This document shows, one piece after another, positions 42,040-52,416 of a DNA stretch of 56,765 bases. The DNA comes from an uncultured Eubacteriales bacterium (GTDB lineage Bacteria; Bacillota; Clostridia; Oscillospirales; Oscillospiraceae). The stretch is from the NCBI GenBank assembly GCA_949289455.1, contig CASEOA010000080.1, forward strand, positions 1-56,765, read 5' to 3'. Both the position numbers and the translations under genes were made by a program. The notes below the pieces were generated by a model. It saw only the letters and a list, made by a program, of their open reading frames with translations. It was not told where the DNA came from and searched no databases. The first letter of the stretch is position 1. Each line of letters begins with the position of its first letter.

Positions 42040-42072
42040 ATGCCCCCTGGCAGACCGTCAGGAGGAATGTAT

Positions 42073-43539
42073 ATGAAGATCCTGCCCACGCTGGAGGAGA
42101 TCAAGGCCCTGGCGGCCCAAGGCCGCTACCGGGTGGCGCCGGTGAGCCGGGAACTGCTGTCCGACTTTCTCACCCCCATTCAGGCGCTGAAGATTCTGAA
42201 AAATGTGTCCAGCCACTGTTACCTGCTGGAGTCGGTGGCGGGACAGGAGACCTGGGGTCGGTACACCTTCCTGGGTTTCGACCCCAAGCTGTCGGTGACC
42301 TGCTCCCACGGCCGGCTGAGGGTGGGGAGCCTGGAGGTGGAGACCCAGGACCCGGCCCGCTACCTGCGGCAGCTGCTGGCGGGCTACAAAAGCCCACGGC
42401 TGGACTACCTGCCCCCCTTCACCGGCGGGCTGGTGGGGTACTTCGCCTATGACTACCTGCGCTACAGCGAACCCACCGCCCTGGGCGGGGAGGAGGACGG
42501 CGAGGGCTTCCAGGACCTGGACCTGATGCTTTTTGACAAGGTGATCGCCTTTGACCACCTGCGCCAAAAGATCATCCTCATCGCCAACCTGTCCCTGGAG
42601 GAGCCGGAGACCGGCTACAACCGGGCGGTGCTGGAGTTGGAGGGGATGGCCCGGCTGCTCCGCACCGGGGCGCCCCGGGAGGAGCCCGGCGGGCGGCTGC
42701 TGGAAGAGGTAACCCCTCTCTTTGACAAAGAGGCCTACTGCGCCATGGTGGAGCGGGCCAAGACCCACATCCGGGAGGGGGATATCTTCCAGATCGTCCT
42801 GTCCAACCGACTCAGCGCCCCCTACGAGGGCAGCCTGCTCAACGCCTACCGGGTGCTGCGCACCGTGAATCCCTCTCCCTACATGTTCTACTTCTCGGGC
42901 TCCGACTTGGAGGTGGCGGGGGCCTCCCCCGAGACCCTGGTGAAGCTGGAGGACGGGGTGCTCCACACCTTCCCCCTGGCAGGCACCCGGCCCCGGGGCA
43001 AGACCCCGGCGGAGGACAGGGCCCTGGAGGAGGAGCTGCTCTCCGACGAAAAGGAGCTGGCCGAGCACAACATGCTGGTGGACCTGGGCCGCAACGACTT
43101 GGGCCGGGTGAGCAAATTCGGCACGGTGGAGGTGGAGCGGCTCCACACCGTGGAGCGGTTCTCCCACGTCATGCACATCGGTTCCACTGTCCGGGGGGAG
43201 CTGCGGGAGGATAAGGACGCCCTGGATGCCATCGGGGCGGTGCTGCCGGCAGGCACCCTGTCCGGCGCCCCCAAGGTGCGGGCCTGTCAGCTCATCAGCG
43301 CCCTGGAGGGCTGCAAGCGGGGTATCTACGGTGGGGCCATCGGCTATATCGACTTCACCGGCAACCTGGACGCCTGCATTGCCATCCGCATTGCCTATCA
43401 GAAAAACGGCGTGGTCTATGTGCGCAGCGGGGCGGGCATCGTGGCCGACTCGGTGCCGGAGGCGGAATACCAGGAGTGCATCAACAAGGCCGGCGCAGTG
43501 GTGGACGCCCTGCGGCTGGCGGAGGAGGGGGAGCTATGA
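42073..43539 (+). CDS. trpE: Anthranilate synthase component I
   Basis: 488 residues; converts chorismate to anthranilate with ammonia supplied by TrpG. The chorismate-binding core (about 225-480) is complete: IREGDIFQIVLSNR, NPSPYMFYFSG, TFPLAGTRPRGKT, DEKELAEHNMLVDLGRNDLGRV, HIGSTVRGEL and LPAGTLSGAPKVRA. The N-terminal LLES motif (YLLESV) resembles the tryptophan feedback site. The ATG at 42073 was chosen for its seven-base spacing from GGAGG. First gene of the operon behind the Trp T-box. Confidence 0.97.
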   Translation: MKILPTLEEIKALAAQGRYRVAPVSRELLSDFLTPIQALKILKNVSSHCYLLESVAGQETWGRYTFLGFDPKLSVTCSHGRLRVGSLEVETQDPARYLRQLLAGYKSPRLDYLPPFTGGLVGYFAYDYLRYSEPTALGGEEDGEGFQDLDLMLFDKVIAFDHLRQKIILIANLSLEEPETGYNRAVLELEGMARLLRTGAPREEPGGRLLEEVTPLFDKEAYCAMVERAKTHIREGDIFQIVLSNRLSAPYEGSLLNAYRVLRTVNPSPYMFYFSGSDLEVAGASPETLVKLEDGVLHTFPLAGTRPRGKTPAEDRALEEELLSDEKELAEHNMLVDLGRNDLGRVSKFGTVEVERLHTVERFSHVMHIGSTVRGELREDKDALDAIGAVLPAGTLSGAPKVRACQLISALEGCKRGIYGGAIGYIDFTGNLDACIAIRIAYQKNGVVYVRSGAGIVADSVPEAEYQECINKAGAVVDALRLAEEGEL

Positions 43540-44105
43540 TTTTACTCATCGACAACTACGACAGCTTTTCCTACAACCTGTACCAGCTGGCGGGGGAGCT
43601 GGACCCGGACATCCGGGTGGTGCGCAACGACGCCATGACGGTGGAGGAGCTCAGGGCTCTGCACCCGGACCGGATCATTCTCTCCCCCGGCCCCGGCCGG
43701 CCGGAGGACGCCGGGGTCACCGTGGAGGCGGCCCGCACCCTGGGCAAGGACATCCCCCTGCTGGGGGTATGCCTGGGCCACCAGACCATCTGCCAGGCCT
43801 TTGGGGCTGCCGTCACCTACGCCCGGCGGCTGATGCACGGCAAGCAGTCCCAGGTGACCTTTGACCTGGACTGCCCCCTGTTCCGGGGCTGTCCCCCCGT
43901 GGGGCCGGTGGCCCGGTACCACTCCCTGGCGGTGGACCCGGACACCCTGCCCCCCTGCCTGGAGGTCACCGCCCGCAGCGACGACGGGGAGGTGATGGCG
44001 GTGGCCCACCGGGACTACCCCATCTACGGCGTCCAGTTCCACCCCGAGTCCATTCTCACCCCTGACGGCAAGACCATGCTGCGCAATTTCATCAAGGAGA
44101 TATGA
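43536..44105 (+). CDS. trpG: Anthranilate synthase component II (glutamine amidotransferase)
   Basis: 189 residues. Class I amidotransferase with nucleophile Cys79 in GVCLGHQ and the His/Glu pair in GVQFHPES. N-terminal ILLIDNYDSFSYNLYQ is typical of TrpG/PabA; the trp context decides for TrpG. It may also serve folate synthesis, as in bacilli, since no pabA is seen here. ATGA overlap with trpE. Confidence 0.96.
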   Translation: MILLIDNYDSFSYNLYQLAGELDPDIRVVRNDAMTVEELRALHPDRIILSPGPGRPEDAGVTVEAARTLGKDIPLLGVCLGHQTICQAFGAAVTYARRLMHGKQSQVTFDLDCPLFRGCPPVGPVARYHSLAVDPDTLPPCLEVTARSDDGEVMAVAHRDYPIYGVQFHPESILTPDGKTMLRNFIKEI

Positions 44106-44108
44106 GCC

Positions 44109-45140
44109 ATGATTAAGGAAGCCATTGTAAAGATTGTCAACAAGCAGGACCTGACCTACGACGAGGCCTACGCCGTCATGAACGAGATCATGAGCGGGCA
44201 GACCTCCGCCACCCAGAACGCCGCCTTCCTGGCGGCCCTGTCCACCAAGAGCGCCCGGGCGGAGACCACCGACGAGATTGCCGGGTGCGCCGCCGCCATG
44301 CGCGCCCACGCCACCCGGGTGGAGACCTTCCTCAACCTGTTTGAGATTGTGGGCACCGGCGGGGACAACGCCCACAGCTTCAACATCTCCACCACCGCCG
44401 CCCTGGTGGCCGCCGCCGGGGGCATGAAGGTGGCCAAGCACGGCAACCGGGCAGCTTCCTCCCTGTGCGGCACCGCCGACTGCCTGGAGGCCCTGGGGGT
44501 GAACATCCGCCAGAGCCCCGCCCGCTGCCTGGAGCTGCTGGGCGAGGTGGGGATGTGCTTTTTCTTCGCCCAGGACTACCACACCTCCATGAAGTACGTG
44601 GGACCCATCCGGAAGGAGCTGGGGTTCCGCACCGTGTTCAACATCCTGGGGCCTCTCACCAACCCGGCCAGCCCCAGCACCCAGCTGCTGGGGGTGTATG
44701 ACGAGTATCTGGTGCAGCCCCTGGCCCAGGTGCTCATCAATCTGGGGGTGCGCCGGGGCATGGTGGTGTACGGTCAGGACAAACTGGACGAGATTTCCCT
44801 CAGCGCCCCCACCACCGTGTGCGAGTTCCAGGACGGCTGGTTCCGCTCCTACGTCATCACCCCGGAGCAGTTCGGCTTTGCCCGGTGCGCCAAGTCCGAC
44901 CTCATCGGAGGCACCCCCGCCGAAAACGCCGCCATCACCCGGGAGATTTTGCGGGGGGCCCGGGGCCACCGGCGCAATGCGGTGCTTCTCAACGCCGGGG
45001 CCTCCCTCTATCTGGGGGGCAAGGCGGACTCCATGGAAGGCGGGGTGGCCCTGGCGGCGGAGCTCATCGACTCGGGGAAGGCTCTGGGCACTCTGGAGCG
45101 GTTCATTGCGGCCAGCAACCGGCCGGAGGTGGAGGCATGA
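44109..45140 (+). CDS. trpD: Anthranilate phosphoribosyltransferase
   Basis: 343 residues; joins anthranilate to [18 protein letters not shown] (PRPP site), [21 protein letters not shown] and [17 protein letters not shown] are all intact. Starts three bases after the trpG stop with AAGGAG inside the end of trpG. Confidence 0.97.
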   Translation: MIKEAIVKIVNKQDLTYDEAYAVMNEIMSGQTSATQNAAFLAALSTKSARAETTDEIAGCAAAMRAHATRVETFLNLFEIVGTGGDNAHSFNISTTAALVAAAGGMKVAKHGNRAASSLCGTADCLEALGVNIRQSPARCLELLGEVGMCFFFAQDYHTSMKYVGPIRKELGFRTVFNILGPLTNPASPSTQLLGVYDEYLVQPLAQVLINLGVRRGMVVYGQDKLDEISLSAPTTVCEFQDGWFRSYVITPEQFGFARCAKSDLIGGTPAENAAITREILRGARGHRRNAVLLNAGASLYLGGKADSMEGGVALAAELIDSGKALGTLERFIAASNRPEVEA

Positions 45141-45925
45141 CCATCCTGGAGCAGCTGGCAGACCACGCCCGGGCCCGGGTGGCGGCGGACAAGGAGGAGA
45201 ACAGCCTGGACGTGCTCCGGGCCCGGTGTGCCGCCCTGGGGCGGGGAGAGGGGGAGCGGTTCCGGGCGGCTCTAGAACGGCCGGGGCTCTCCTTTATCTG
45301 TGAGGTGAAGAAGGCCTCCCCCTCCAAGGGGGTCATCTCCCCCCAATTCCCCTATGTGGATATCGCCCGGGCCTACCAGGCGGCGGGGGCGGACGCCATC
45401 TCCTGCCTTACCGAGCCCAAGTGGTTTTTGGGCTCCGACCGGATTTTTGGGGAGATCCGACGGGCTGTGGACACCCCTATGCTCCGCAAGGATTTTACGG
45501 TGGACGAATATCAGCTCTATCAGGCCCGGCTCATGGGGGCCAACTGCGTGCTCCTCATCTGCGCCCTGCTGGACACCCCCACCCTGGCCCGCTATTTGGA
45601 GCTCTGCCGGGAGCTGGGGCTGGCCGCCCTGGTGGAGGCCCACGACGGGGGGGAGATCGGCTCCGCCCTGGCCGCCGGGGCGGAGCTCATCGGGGTGAAC
45701 AACCGGAACCTGAAGGACTTTTCGGTGGACTTCTCCAACGCCGCCCGGTTGCGGGACCGCATCCCACCGAGGGTGCTCTATGTGGCGGAGAGCGGGGTAA
45801 AAACCCCTGCGGACGCCGCTGCCCTCCGGGCCCTGGGGGCGGACGCCGCCCTCATCGGGGAGGCCCTTATGCGGGCTGAGGACAAGGGGGCCATGCTGGC
45901 CGCCCTGCGGGAGGCCGCCTCATGA
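45137..45925 (+). CDS. trpC: Indole-3-glycerol phosphate synthase
   Basis: 262-residue TIM barrel; ring closure to indole-3-glycerol phosphate. Diagnostic blocks: [63 protein letters not shown] and [11 protein letters not shown]. Overlaps trpD by four bases and trpF by four. Separate from trpF here, unlike the enterobacterial fusion. Confidence 0.97.
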   Translation: MTILEQLADHARARVAADKEENSLDVLRARCAALGRGEGERFRAALERPGLSFICEVKKASPSKGVISPQFPYVDIARAYQAAGADAISCLTEPKWFLGSDRIFGEIRRAVDTPMLRKDFTVDEYQLYQARLMGANCVLLICALLDTPTLARYLELCRELGLAALVEAHDGGEIGSALAAGAELIGVNNRNLKDFSVDFSNAARLRDRIPPRVLYVAESGVKTPADAAALRALGADAALIGEALMRAEDKGAMLAALREAAS

Positions 45926-46536
45926 CCCGGATCAAGCTGTGCGGCCTCACCCGGGAGGCGGATATTTGGGCTGCCAACCGGCTGGCTCCCGACTATGTGG
46001 GCTTCGTGTTCGCTCCCGGCAGCCGCCGGTATGTGGACCCGGCCCGGGCCGCAGCTCTGGCAAAGCTGCTTGCCCCCGGCATCCGGGCGGTGGGGGTCTT
46101 TGCAGACGAGGCCCCGGAGCGGGTGGCCGCCCTGCTGGAGTCCGGGGTGATCGACCTGGCCCAGCTCCACGGCCACGAGGACCCCGCCTACATCCGGGCC
46201 CTCCGGAAGCGCACCGGCAAGCCGTTGATCCAGGCCATCCAGGTCCGATCCGCCGCCGACCTGGACCGGGGGGCGGCCAGCCCCGCCGACCTCATCCTGC
46301 TGGACGGGGGCAGCGGGGCGGGCAGAGCCTTCGACTGGGGCCTGCTGGGGCAGGTGAACCGGCCCTATCTGCTGGCCGGGGGCCTGGACCCCGCCAACGT
46401 GGGCCGGGCGGTGAGGCTGCTCCGGCCCTGGGGGGTGGACGTGAGCTCGGGCATTGAGACAGAGGGGGTCAAGGACCCCATAAAAATGGCGGCCTTTGTG
46501 GCCGCGGTACGACAGGAAAAGGACGGTGCAGTATGA
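45922..46536 (+). CDS. trpF: Phosphoribosylanthranilate isomerase
   Basis: 204 residues. TrpF begins with [10 protein letters not shown] (catalytic Cys), continues [51 protein letters not shown] (catalytic Asp) and [14 protein letters not shown]. Amadori rearrangement step of tryptophan synthesis. ATGA overlaps on both sides. GC content is very high. Confidence 0.96.
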   Translation: MTRIKLCGLTREADIWAANRLAPDYVGFVFAPGSRRYVDPARAAALAKLLAPGIRAVGVFADEAPERVAALLESGVIDLAQLHGHEDPAYIRALRKRTGKPLIQAIQVRSAADLDRGAASPADLILLDGGSGAGRAFDWGLLGQVNRPYLLAGGLDPANVGRAVRLLRPWGVDVSSGIETEGVKDPIKMAAFVAAVRQEKDGAV

Positions 46537-47723
46537 CAAACGCCAAGGGACGCTTTGGGCCCCACGGGGGACAGTACATCCCGGAGACCCTGATGAACGC
46601 GGTCATCGAGCTGGAGCAGGCCTATGACCGCTATAAGGACGACCCCCAGTTCCGGGGGGAGCTCACCGGGCTGCTCAACGACTACGCGGGCCGGCCCTCC
46701 CGGCTGTACTTCGCCCGCCGGATGACCGACGACCTGGGGGGCGCTAAAATCTATCTGAAGCGGGAGGATCTGAACCACACCGGCTCCCACAAAATCAACA
46801 ACGTGCTGGGGCAGGCCCTGCTGGCCCAAAAGATGGGCAAGACCCGGCTCATCGCCGAGACCGGCGCCGGTCAGCACGGGGTGGCCACCGCCACCGCCGC
46901 CGCCCTGCTGGGCATGGAGTGCGTGGTGTTCATGGGGGAGGAGGACACCCTCCGCCAGGCCCTCAACGTCTACCGGATGCGGCTGCTGGGGGCAGAGGTG
47001 GTGCCGGTGAAGAGCGGCACCGGTACATTGAAGGACGCGGTGTCCGAGGCTATGCGGGAGTGGACCGCCCGGATGGACGACACCCACTACTGCCTGGGCT
47101 CGGTGATGGGCCCCCATCCCTTCCCCACCATGGTGCGGGATTTCCAGGCGGTGATCTCTCGGGAGATCAAGGACCAGCTCATGGAGGCCGAGGGCAAACT
47201 GCCCGACGCCGTCATCGCCTGCGTGGGGGGCGGGTCCAACGCCATGGGCAGCTTTTACCACTTCATCGGCCACCCCTCCGTGCGGCTCATCGGCTGCGAG
47301 GCGGCGGGCCGGGGGGTGGACACCTTTGAGACGGCGGCCACCATCGCCACTGGCCGCCTGGGCATTTTCCACGGGATGAAGTCCTACTTCTGTCAGGACC
47401 AGTACGGCCAGATCGCCCCGGTGTACTCCATCTCCGCCGGGCTGGACTATCCGGGCATCGGCCCGGAGCACGCCCACCTCCACGACATCGGCCGAGCGGA
47501 GTATGTGCCCGTCACCGACGAGGAGGCGGCGCAGGCCTTTGAGTACCTGTCCCGCACAGAGGGGATCATCCCCGCCATCGAGTCGGCTCACGCCGTGGCC
47601 TATGCCCAAAAGCTGGCCCCGGAGATGGGCCGGGACCAGATCATCGTCATCACCATTTCGGGCCGTGGGGACAAGGACTGTGCCGCCATCGCCCGCTACC
47701 GGGGGGAGGAGCTTTATGACTGA
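46533..47723 (+). CDS. trpB: Tryptophan synthase beta chain
   Basis: 396-residue PLP enzyme that joins indole and serine. The PLP lysine is in [19 protein letters not shown], the phosphate-binding loop in [11 protein letters not shown], and [20 protein letters not shown] is intact; this is the canonical TrpB1 form, with KDLxxxGxHK-type indole channel partner contacts. Works as an alpha2beta2 complex with the next gene. Confidence 0.97.
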   Translation: MTNAKGRFGPHGGQYIPETLMNAVIELEQAYDRYKDDPQFRGELTGLLNDYAGRPSRLYFARRMTDDLGGAKIYLKREDLNHTGSHKINNVLGQALLAQKMGKTRLIAETGAGQHGVATATAAALLGMECVVFMGEEDTLRQALNVYRMRLLGAEVVPVKSGTGTLKDAVSEAMREWTARMDDTHYCLGSVMGPHPFPTMVRDFQAVISREIKDQLMEAEGKLPDAVIACVGGGSNAMGSFYHFIGHPSVRLIGCEAAGRGVDTFETAATIATGRLGIFHGMKSYFCQDQYGQIAPVYSISAGLDYPGIGPEHAHLHDIGRAEYVPVTDEEAAQAFEYLSRTEGIIPAIESAHAVAYAQKLAPEMGRDQIIVITISGRGDKDCAAIARYRGEELYD

Positions 47724-48492
47724 CATTCACGCCGCCTTTGCCAGAGGCAAGGCCTTTATTCCCTTTCTCACCTGCGGCGACCCGGACCTGGAGACCACCG
47801 CCGCGGCGGTGAAGGAAGCCGCCGCCAACGGGGCCGCCCTCATCGAGCTGGGCATCCCCTTTTCCGACCCCACCGCCGAGGGGCCGGTGATCCAGGGGGC
47901 CAACCTGCGGGCCCTCCGGGGGGGCGTCACCACCGACAAGATCTTTGCCATGGTGCGGGGCCTGCGGGGGGAGGTGGACATCCCCCTGGTGTTCATGACC
48001 TACGCCAACGTGGTCTTTTCCTACGGCGCCCGGCGGTTTCTGGAGACCTGCCGGGAGGTGGGAATCAGCGGCCTCATCCTCCCCGACGTGCCCTTTGAGG
48101 AGCGGGAGGACTTCCTTCCCCTGTGCCGCCAGTACGGGGTGGCCCTCATCTCCATGGTCGCCCCCACCTCCCGGGAGCGCATCGCCGCCATCGCCCGGGA
48201 GGCGGAGGGGTTCCTGTACATCGTCTCCTCCCTGGGGGTCACCGGGGTGCGCAGCCAGATCACCACCGACCTGGGGAGCATCATGGCGGTGGTGCGGCAG
48301 CACACCGACATCCCCTGTGCCATCGGCTTCGGCATCTCCACCCCGGAGCAGGCCGGGGAGATGGCGGCCCTCTCCGACGGGGTGATCGTGGGATCAGCCA
48401 TCGTCCGGCTGCTGGAGCAATATGGAAAGGACGCCCCGGCCCACATCGGGGCCTATACGGCCCAGATGTCCGCCGCCGCCCGGCAGGGCTGA
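47716..48492 (+). CDS. trpA: Tryptophan synthase alpha chain
   Basis: 258-residue TIM barrel that cleaves indole-3-glycerol phosphate and channels indole to TrpB. Catalytic Glu in [19 protein letters not shown], Asp in [10 protein letters not shown], and the phosphate site [10 protein letters not shown]. The start overlaps the end of trpB by eight bases. Last trp gene; only eight bases separate its stop from the stop of the convergent helicase gene, with no terminator between. Confidence 0.97.
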   Translation: MTDIHAAFARGKAFIPFLTCGDPDLETTAAAVKEAAANGAALIELGIPFSDPTAEGPVIQGANLRALRGGVTTDKIFAMVRGLRGEVDIPLVFMTYANVVFSYGARRFLETCREVGISGLILPDVPFEEREDFLPLCRQYGVALISMVAPTSRERIAAIAREAEGFLYIVSSLGVTGVRSQITTDLGSIMAVVRQHTDIPCAIGFGISTPEQAGEMAALSDGVIVGSAIVRLLEQYGKDAPAHIGAYTAQMSAAARQG

Positions 48493-48500
48493 CCGGTTTC

Positions 48501-50645
48501 TCAGAAGGGCTCCAGCCTGGCCCGGAAGGACACCCGTCTGGGGGTGTCCATCTGGTCGAACTGCACCACATGGGCCCCTTTGTCCAGATCGGCCTCCACC
48601 ACCGTGCCCGGGCCGAACAAGGCGTGCCGCACCCGGGTTCCCGCCGGGAAAACGGTCACATCCTCCGGCAGGTAGCGGGCGGCGCTCTCAATGCTCTCCC
48701 GGGCCTGCCGCAGCAGCCCTTCCGGGGGCTCCTCTGTGTAGGTCAGCAGCTCCTGGTCGATCTCCAGCAGAAAGCGGGAGGGATACCGGGGGGAGCCGTC
48801 AAAGTTCCGCCCGTCGGCCTCAGACAGGTACAGTCCCCGCTCCGCCCGGGTGAGGGCCACGAAGGCAAGCCGCCGGTCCTCCTCCATGGCGGGGCGGGTG
48901 CGCACCTTCCGGGAGGGGAACACCCCCTCGTTCATGCCGCAGAGGAACACATAGGGGAATTCCAGGCCCTTGGCGGCGTGGACGGTCATGAGCCTGACCT
49001 TGTCCCCCTGCTCCGCCGTGTCGCTGTTGGTGAACAGGGCCACGTGGGCCAGGTAGTGCTCCAGGGTGCATTCCTCCCCGCAGGTGGTCTCATATTCGTA
49101 TACCGACTGTTTCAGCTCCGCCAGATTATCCAGCCGCTCCTGGCTGCCCTCTGTGCGGAGCATTTTTTCATAACCGCTCTGATCCAGGATGTGGGACAGC
49201 ACCTCGGACACCGGCCGGCCCTGACTGTGGGCGGCAAAGTCCCGGATGAGGGAGACAAAGGCGGCCGCCCGGGTGCCCTTGAAGACGGGGTCCTCCAGGG
49301 TGGCCTCCAGTGCCTGCCAGAGGGTGCAGCTATGGCTCTGGGCCCAGTCCTGGAGGAAGGCCATCCGCCGCTTGCCCAGGTTCCGTCGGGGCACGTTGGC
49401 CACCCGCCGGAAGGCCAGGTCGTCCTGATAGGCGACCATCCGCAGGTAGCACAAGGCGTCCTTGATCTCCATGCGCTGGAAGAACTGCACCCCGCTGTAG
49501 ATGGTGTAGGGAATCTTCTCCCGGAGCAGGGTCTCCTCCACCGCTCGGCTCACATAGTGGGCCCGGTAGAGCACCGCCATCTCCCCGTAAGGTATGCCGG
49601 CCCCGTGGAGCTTTGCCATTTCATCCGCCATCCACCCGGCCTCATCCGCCTGGTTCTTCCCCAGGTGGCACCACACCGGCGCCCCGTGGGGCAGGGTGGG
49701 GAGGAGGGCCTTTTCCATCCGGGTGGGATTTTTGGCGATGAGGGAGTTGGCTGCCGCCAGGACCTCCGGGGTGGAGCGGTAGTTTTCCGTCATCAGGATG
49801 GTCCGGGTGCCGGGGAAGCGCTTGTCAAAGTCCAGCAGATACTTCACGTCGGCTCCCCGCCAGGTGTAGATGGTCTGGTCCGGGTCTCCCACCACGAAGA
49901 GGTTTTTGTGGTAGCCGCACAGCACCTCCATCAGCTCATATTGCAGCCCGTCGATGTCCTGGAACTCGTCGATCATGATGTACTCCAGCCGCTGCTGCCA
50001 TTTCAGTCTGATGTCCTCGTGGGTCTGAAATAGGTACAGGGAGAATTTAATCAGGTCATTGTAGTCCAGCCCGAAGCACTTCTTTTCCTGATAGAGATAG
50101 CCGTAGAAAATGATGTCTCCCGCCGCGGCGGCACGGCGGTATTTTTCCTCCAAATCCTCCAGGGACAGGCTGAGCATATCCTGATAATATTCCGGCTCCT
50201 TGAACAGCTTGCGGATCTCGATCATATCCCGGGCGGCGGAAAAGGTCATGTCCCGCAGGCTCAGTCCCCGCTCCTCGTAGATGATCTGGAGCATGGCGTC
50301 GATGTCCCCGTTGTCCAGCACCAGGAAGGACTTGGGGTACTGGACGGCGTGGCTGTCCTCCTGGAGAATCGAGACGCAGAAGCCGTGGAAGGTGTTGATG
50401 TAGCCGGTGTCGTTGTCGCCGGTGAGCCGGTGGATGCGCTGGCGCATCTCGTTGGCCGACTTGTTGGTAAAGGTGACGCACAGGATGTTGCCGGGCAGGA
50501 TACCCGCCTCGTTGACCAGATAGGCAAACCGGTGGGACAGAGCCCGGGTTTTGCCCGAACCGGCCCCGGCGATAACCCGGACATAGCCCTCGGTGGCGGT
50601 GACCGCCTCCCGCTGCGCCCTGTTGAGCCCCTCCAGCAGATCCAT
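48501..50645 (-). CDS. UvrD/PcrA-type ATP-dependent DNA helicase
   Basis: 714-residue superfamily 1A helicase. Motif I GAGSGKT (27-33), Ia TFTNKSANEM, motif II DEFQD, motif III GDPDQTIYTWRGA, motif IV TENYRST, motif V LMTVHAAKGLEF, motif VI VALTRAERGLYL. The C-terminus (FPAGTRVRHALFGPGTVVEADLDKGAHVVQFD) is the Tudor-like RNA-polymerase-binding tail also seen in PcrA. It unwinds DNA during repair and replication restart. GGAGGAGAGG precedes the ATG. Confidence 0.93.
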   Translation of the reverse strand: MDLLEGLNRAQREAVTATEGYVRVIAGAGSGKTRALSHRFAYLVNEAGILPGNILCVTFTNKSANEMRQRIHRLTGDNDTGYINTFHGFCVSILQEDSHAVQYPKSFLVLDNGDIDAMLQIIYEERGLSLRDMTFSAARDMIEIRKLFKEPEYYQDMLSLSLEDLEEKYRRAAAAGDIIFYGYLYQEKKCFGLDYNDLIKFSLYLFQTHEDIRLKWQQRLEYIMIDEFQDIDGLQYELMEVLCGYHKNLFVVGDPDQTIYTWRGADVKYLLDFDKRFPGTRTILMTENYRSTPEVLAAANSLIAKNPTRMEKALLPTLPHGAPVWCHLGKNQADEAGWMADEMAKLHGAGIPYGEMAVLYRAHYVSRAVEETLLREKIPYTIYSGVQFFQRMEIKDALCYLRMVAYQDDLAFRRVANVPRRNLGKRRMAFLQDWAQSHSCTLWQALEATLEDPVFKGTRAAAFVSLIRDFAAHSQGRPVSEVLSHILDQSGYEKMLRTEGSQERLDNLAELKQSVYEYETTCGEECTLEHYLAHVALFTNSDTAEQGDKVRLMTVHAAKGLEFPYVFLCGMNEGVFPSRKVRTRPAMEEDRRLAFVALTRAERGLYLSEADGRNFDGSPRYPSRFLLEIDQELLTYTEEPPEGLLRQARESIESAARYLPEDVTVFPAGTRVRHALFGPGTVVEADLDKGAHVVQFDQMDTPRRVSFRARLEPF

Positions 50646-50838
50646 ATCCTCTCCTCCTGCCAGAACATTTGTTTCTCATTATAGCAGAGGCGGCGGGAAA
50701 AGAAAAGCGGGTGAGGGAAAGTTTCGCCCTCTTCCGTTTGGGGTATGCGGCGCTCCGGCCGGAGCCTCGTCTGTTGGCTCTTTTCCTTGAGGGATCACCC
50801 GCCGTCATGGTATCATAGCGGCAAATCGGCTATGATAC

Positions 50839-50937
50839 TTTGATTGTAAACAAAAACCACCGGCACAGCCGGTGGTTTTCGTTTACAATCAAAGCGTCCT
50901 GCCGGCGCTGCTTCGCCGGCAGGACGCTTTCTTTTTG
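50839..50937. terminator. Tandem hairpins, bidirectional terminator region after the ROK gene
   Basis: Two abutting stems. 50839-50893: TTTGATTGTAAAC / GTTTACAATCAAA outside and AAAACCACCGGC / GCCGGTGGTTTT inside. 50894-50927: perfect 13-bp GCGTCCTGCCGGC / GCCGGCAGGACGC followed by TTTCTTTTT on the plus strand. On the minus strand the first stem is followed by TTTTTGTTT, suited to terminate the ROK gene. The remainder of 50646-50957 holds nothing recognisable. Confidence 0.75.
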
Positions 50938-50957
50938 CCTTGCTGTACGGTACTGTC

Positions 50958-52088
50958 TCAGATGTTTTCCAGGAAAGTAGCAATAAAATGGAGGGCCGCG
51001 CCCAGGGGGACGGCGTGGCGGCGCAGAATGCTGAGGCTCAGGTAGTCGGTCTGGGCCTCAAAGGTATTCATAGCCTTGACATACTGCCGGAGCAGCGGGA
51101 AATAGGGCTCCAGATATTCTGTCAGGAAACCGCCCACCACAATTTCGCAGTCCAGGGCCATACGGATATTGTTGATGCCGATGGCCAGATGGCGCAGCAC
51201 ATCGTGCCAGAGCGTGTCGTACTCCGGGACATGGCGCTCCAGCCGGGTGAAAAACTCCGGCAGGGTCAAATCCAGGTCGTCGCTGATCCGTCGGGCGGAG
51301 CAATAGGCTTCCAGACACCCCTGCTTGCCGCATTTGCAGAGCAGACCGCCGGGCTCCACACACATATGGCCAAACTCGCCGCTGCGCAGGTTATCTCCGG
51401 TATATACCGTGCCGCCCACCATAACGGCGCCGCCCACGCCGTTTTCCAGGGAGAGGTAGGCCATGTTGGCCTGATTACCCCGCATGAACCACTCGGCAAA
51501 GCCGCCGCAGGTGGCGTCGTTCTCCACGTGGGTGGGGTAGGGGATCGGGTCGGTGATGTGGCGCAGGGAGGTGTTGCGCAGGTTCAGGGTGGGGGCCACG
51601 ATGAGCTGGTGGGCGTCCAGAGAGATCACGCCGGGCAGAGCGATGCCCACCCCCAACAGCTTGGAGCGGTCCAGGTGCTCCTGGTCCAGAAAGAGCTCCA
51701 GCTCCCGGGCCAGAAACTCAGGGTACTGGGACATTTCGGTCACCGTCTGATGGTGGAGCTTGCGGTAAGCCAGCTCCTGCAGGCGCAGGTCGGCCGCCAC
51801 CATGCGCAGCCGGTTCTCTGTCACCGATATGCCTACGGCAAACCGGGCGTCGGAGACTACGCTCAGGCCGCTGGCTTTCCGCCCGCCGGTGGACTGCTGC
51901 TCTCCGGAATAACAGATCAGCCCTTCTTCCATGAGCTCGGTCAGGTGCTGGTACACCGTGAGCAGGCTGAGGTGGAGGTCTCTGGCCAGCGACTGCTTGG
52001 TGCACATCTCCGCGGCTTTATAAATGTGCTGGTAGATCCCGCTTCTGGTCTGCTGCCGCCGCTGGCTGCCTGAGGATTGCTTTGTCAT
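50958..52088 (-). CDS. ROK-family transcriptional repressor (XylR/NagC type)
   Basis: 376 residues. N-terminal winged helix (KQSLARDLHLSLLTVYQHLTELMEEGLI, residues about 30-60) joined to a ROK sugar-kinase-like domain with ENDATCGGFAEWF, a glycine-rich SLENGVGGAVMVGG loop and the zinc motif CKCGKQGCLEAY. It probably senses a sugar and represses the divergent ABC transporter and xylulokinase genes. The ATG at 52088 has AGGTG seven bases before; an in-frame TTG lies 21 bases upstream. Confidence 0.9.
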   Translation of the reverse strand: MTKQSSGSQRRQQTRSGIYQHIYKAAEMCTKQSLARDLHLSLLTVYQHLTELMEEGLICYSGEQQSTGGRKASGLSVVSDARFAVGISVTENRLRMVAADLRLQELAYRKLHHQTVTEMSQYPEFLARELELFLDQEHLDRSKLLGVGIALPGVISLDAHQLIVAPTLNLRNTSLRHITDPIPYPTHVENDATCGGFAEWFMRGNQANMAYLSLENGVGGAVMVGGTVYTGDNLRSGEFGHMCVEPGGLLCKCGKQGCLEAYCSARRISDDLDLTLPEFFTRLERHVPEYDTLWHDVLRHLAIGINNIRMALDCEIVVGGFLTEYLEPYFPLLRQYVKAMNTFEAQTDYLSLSILRRHAVPLGAALHFIATFLENI

Positions 52089-52111
52089 GGGATACACCTG
52101 CGCTTTCAACC

Positions 52112-52356
52112 TTTATAAATGTGCTTTTGATATTGAGTCTATTTTACCATATTATCCGGGCCCGTCAACCGCATATATGAAAAACGAAACTGCTGATTTT
52201 AGCGATTTATCACAAGAAAAATAGAAATAAATTTTATAAAAGTAATATAAAAAATGTGATAAACAATAATCAATGCAGAATAATCTTGTCAATCTACACA
52301 AATATGTCAAAACTGTAAACTTAGGTATTGACTTTTAAAAATCAGTTTTATAAAAA
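52112..52356. promoter_or_regulatory. Divergent regulatory region with TTTATAAA palindromes
   Basis: AT-rich gap between the ROK gene and the sugar operon. TTGACT at 52328-52333 with TAAAAA or TATAAA near 52349-52356 forms the plus-strand promoter. The palindrome TTTTATAAAA occurs at 52232-52241 and 52346-52355 (over the -10), and TTTATAAA at 52112-52119 near the ROK start. These are plausible ROK operators, since AT-rich palindromes of this kind are usual for ROK repressors. Confidence 0.5.
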
Positions 52357-52416
52357 GCATTACAAAAGCAAGCCGCCTTTTGACTTGCGAAAAACGAGAA
52401 AAGGAGAATCGAGACC

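Noticed and set aside
52174..52192. Possible catabolite-responsive (cre) site upstream of the sugar operon
   Set aside because: The sequence TGAAAAACGAAACTG has one base too many in the left arm and a poor right arm.
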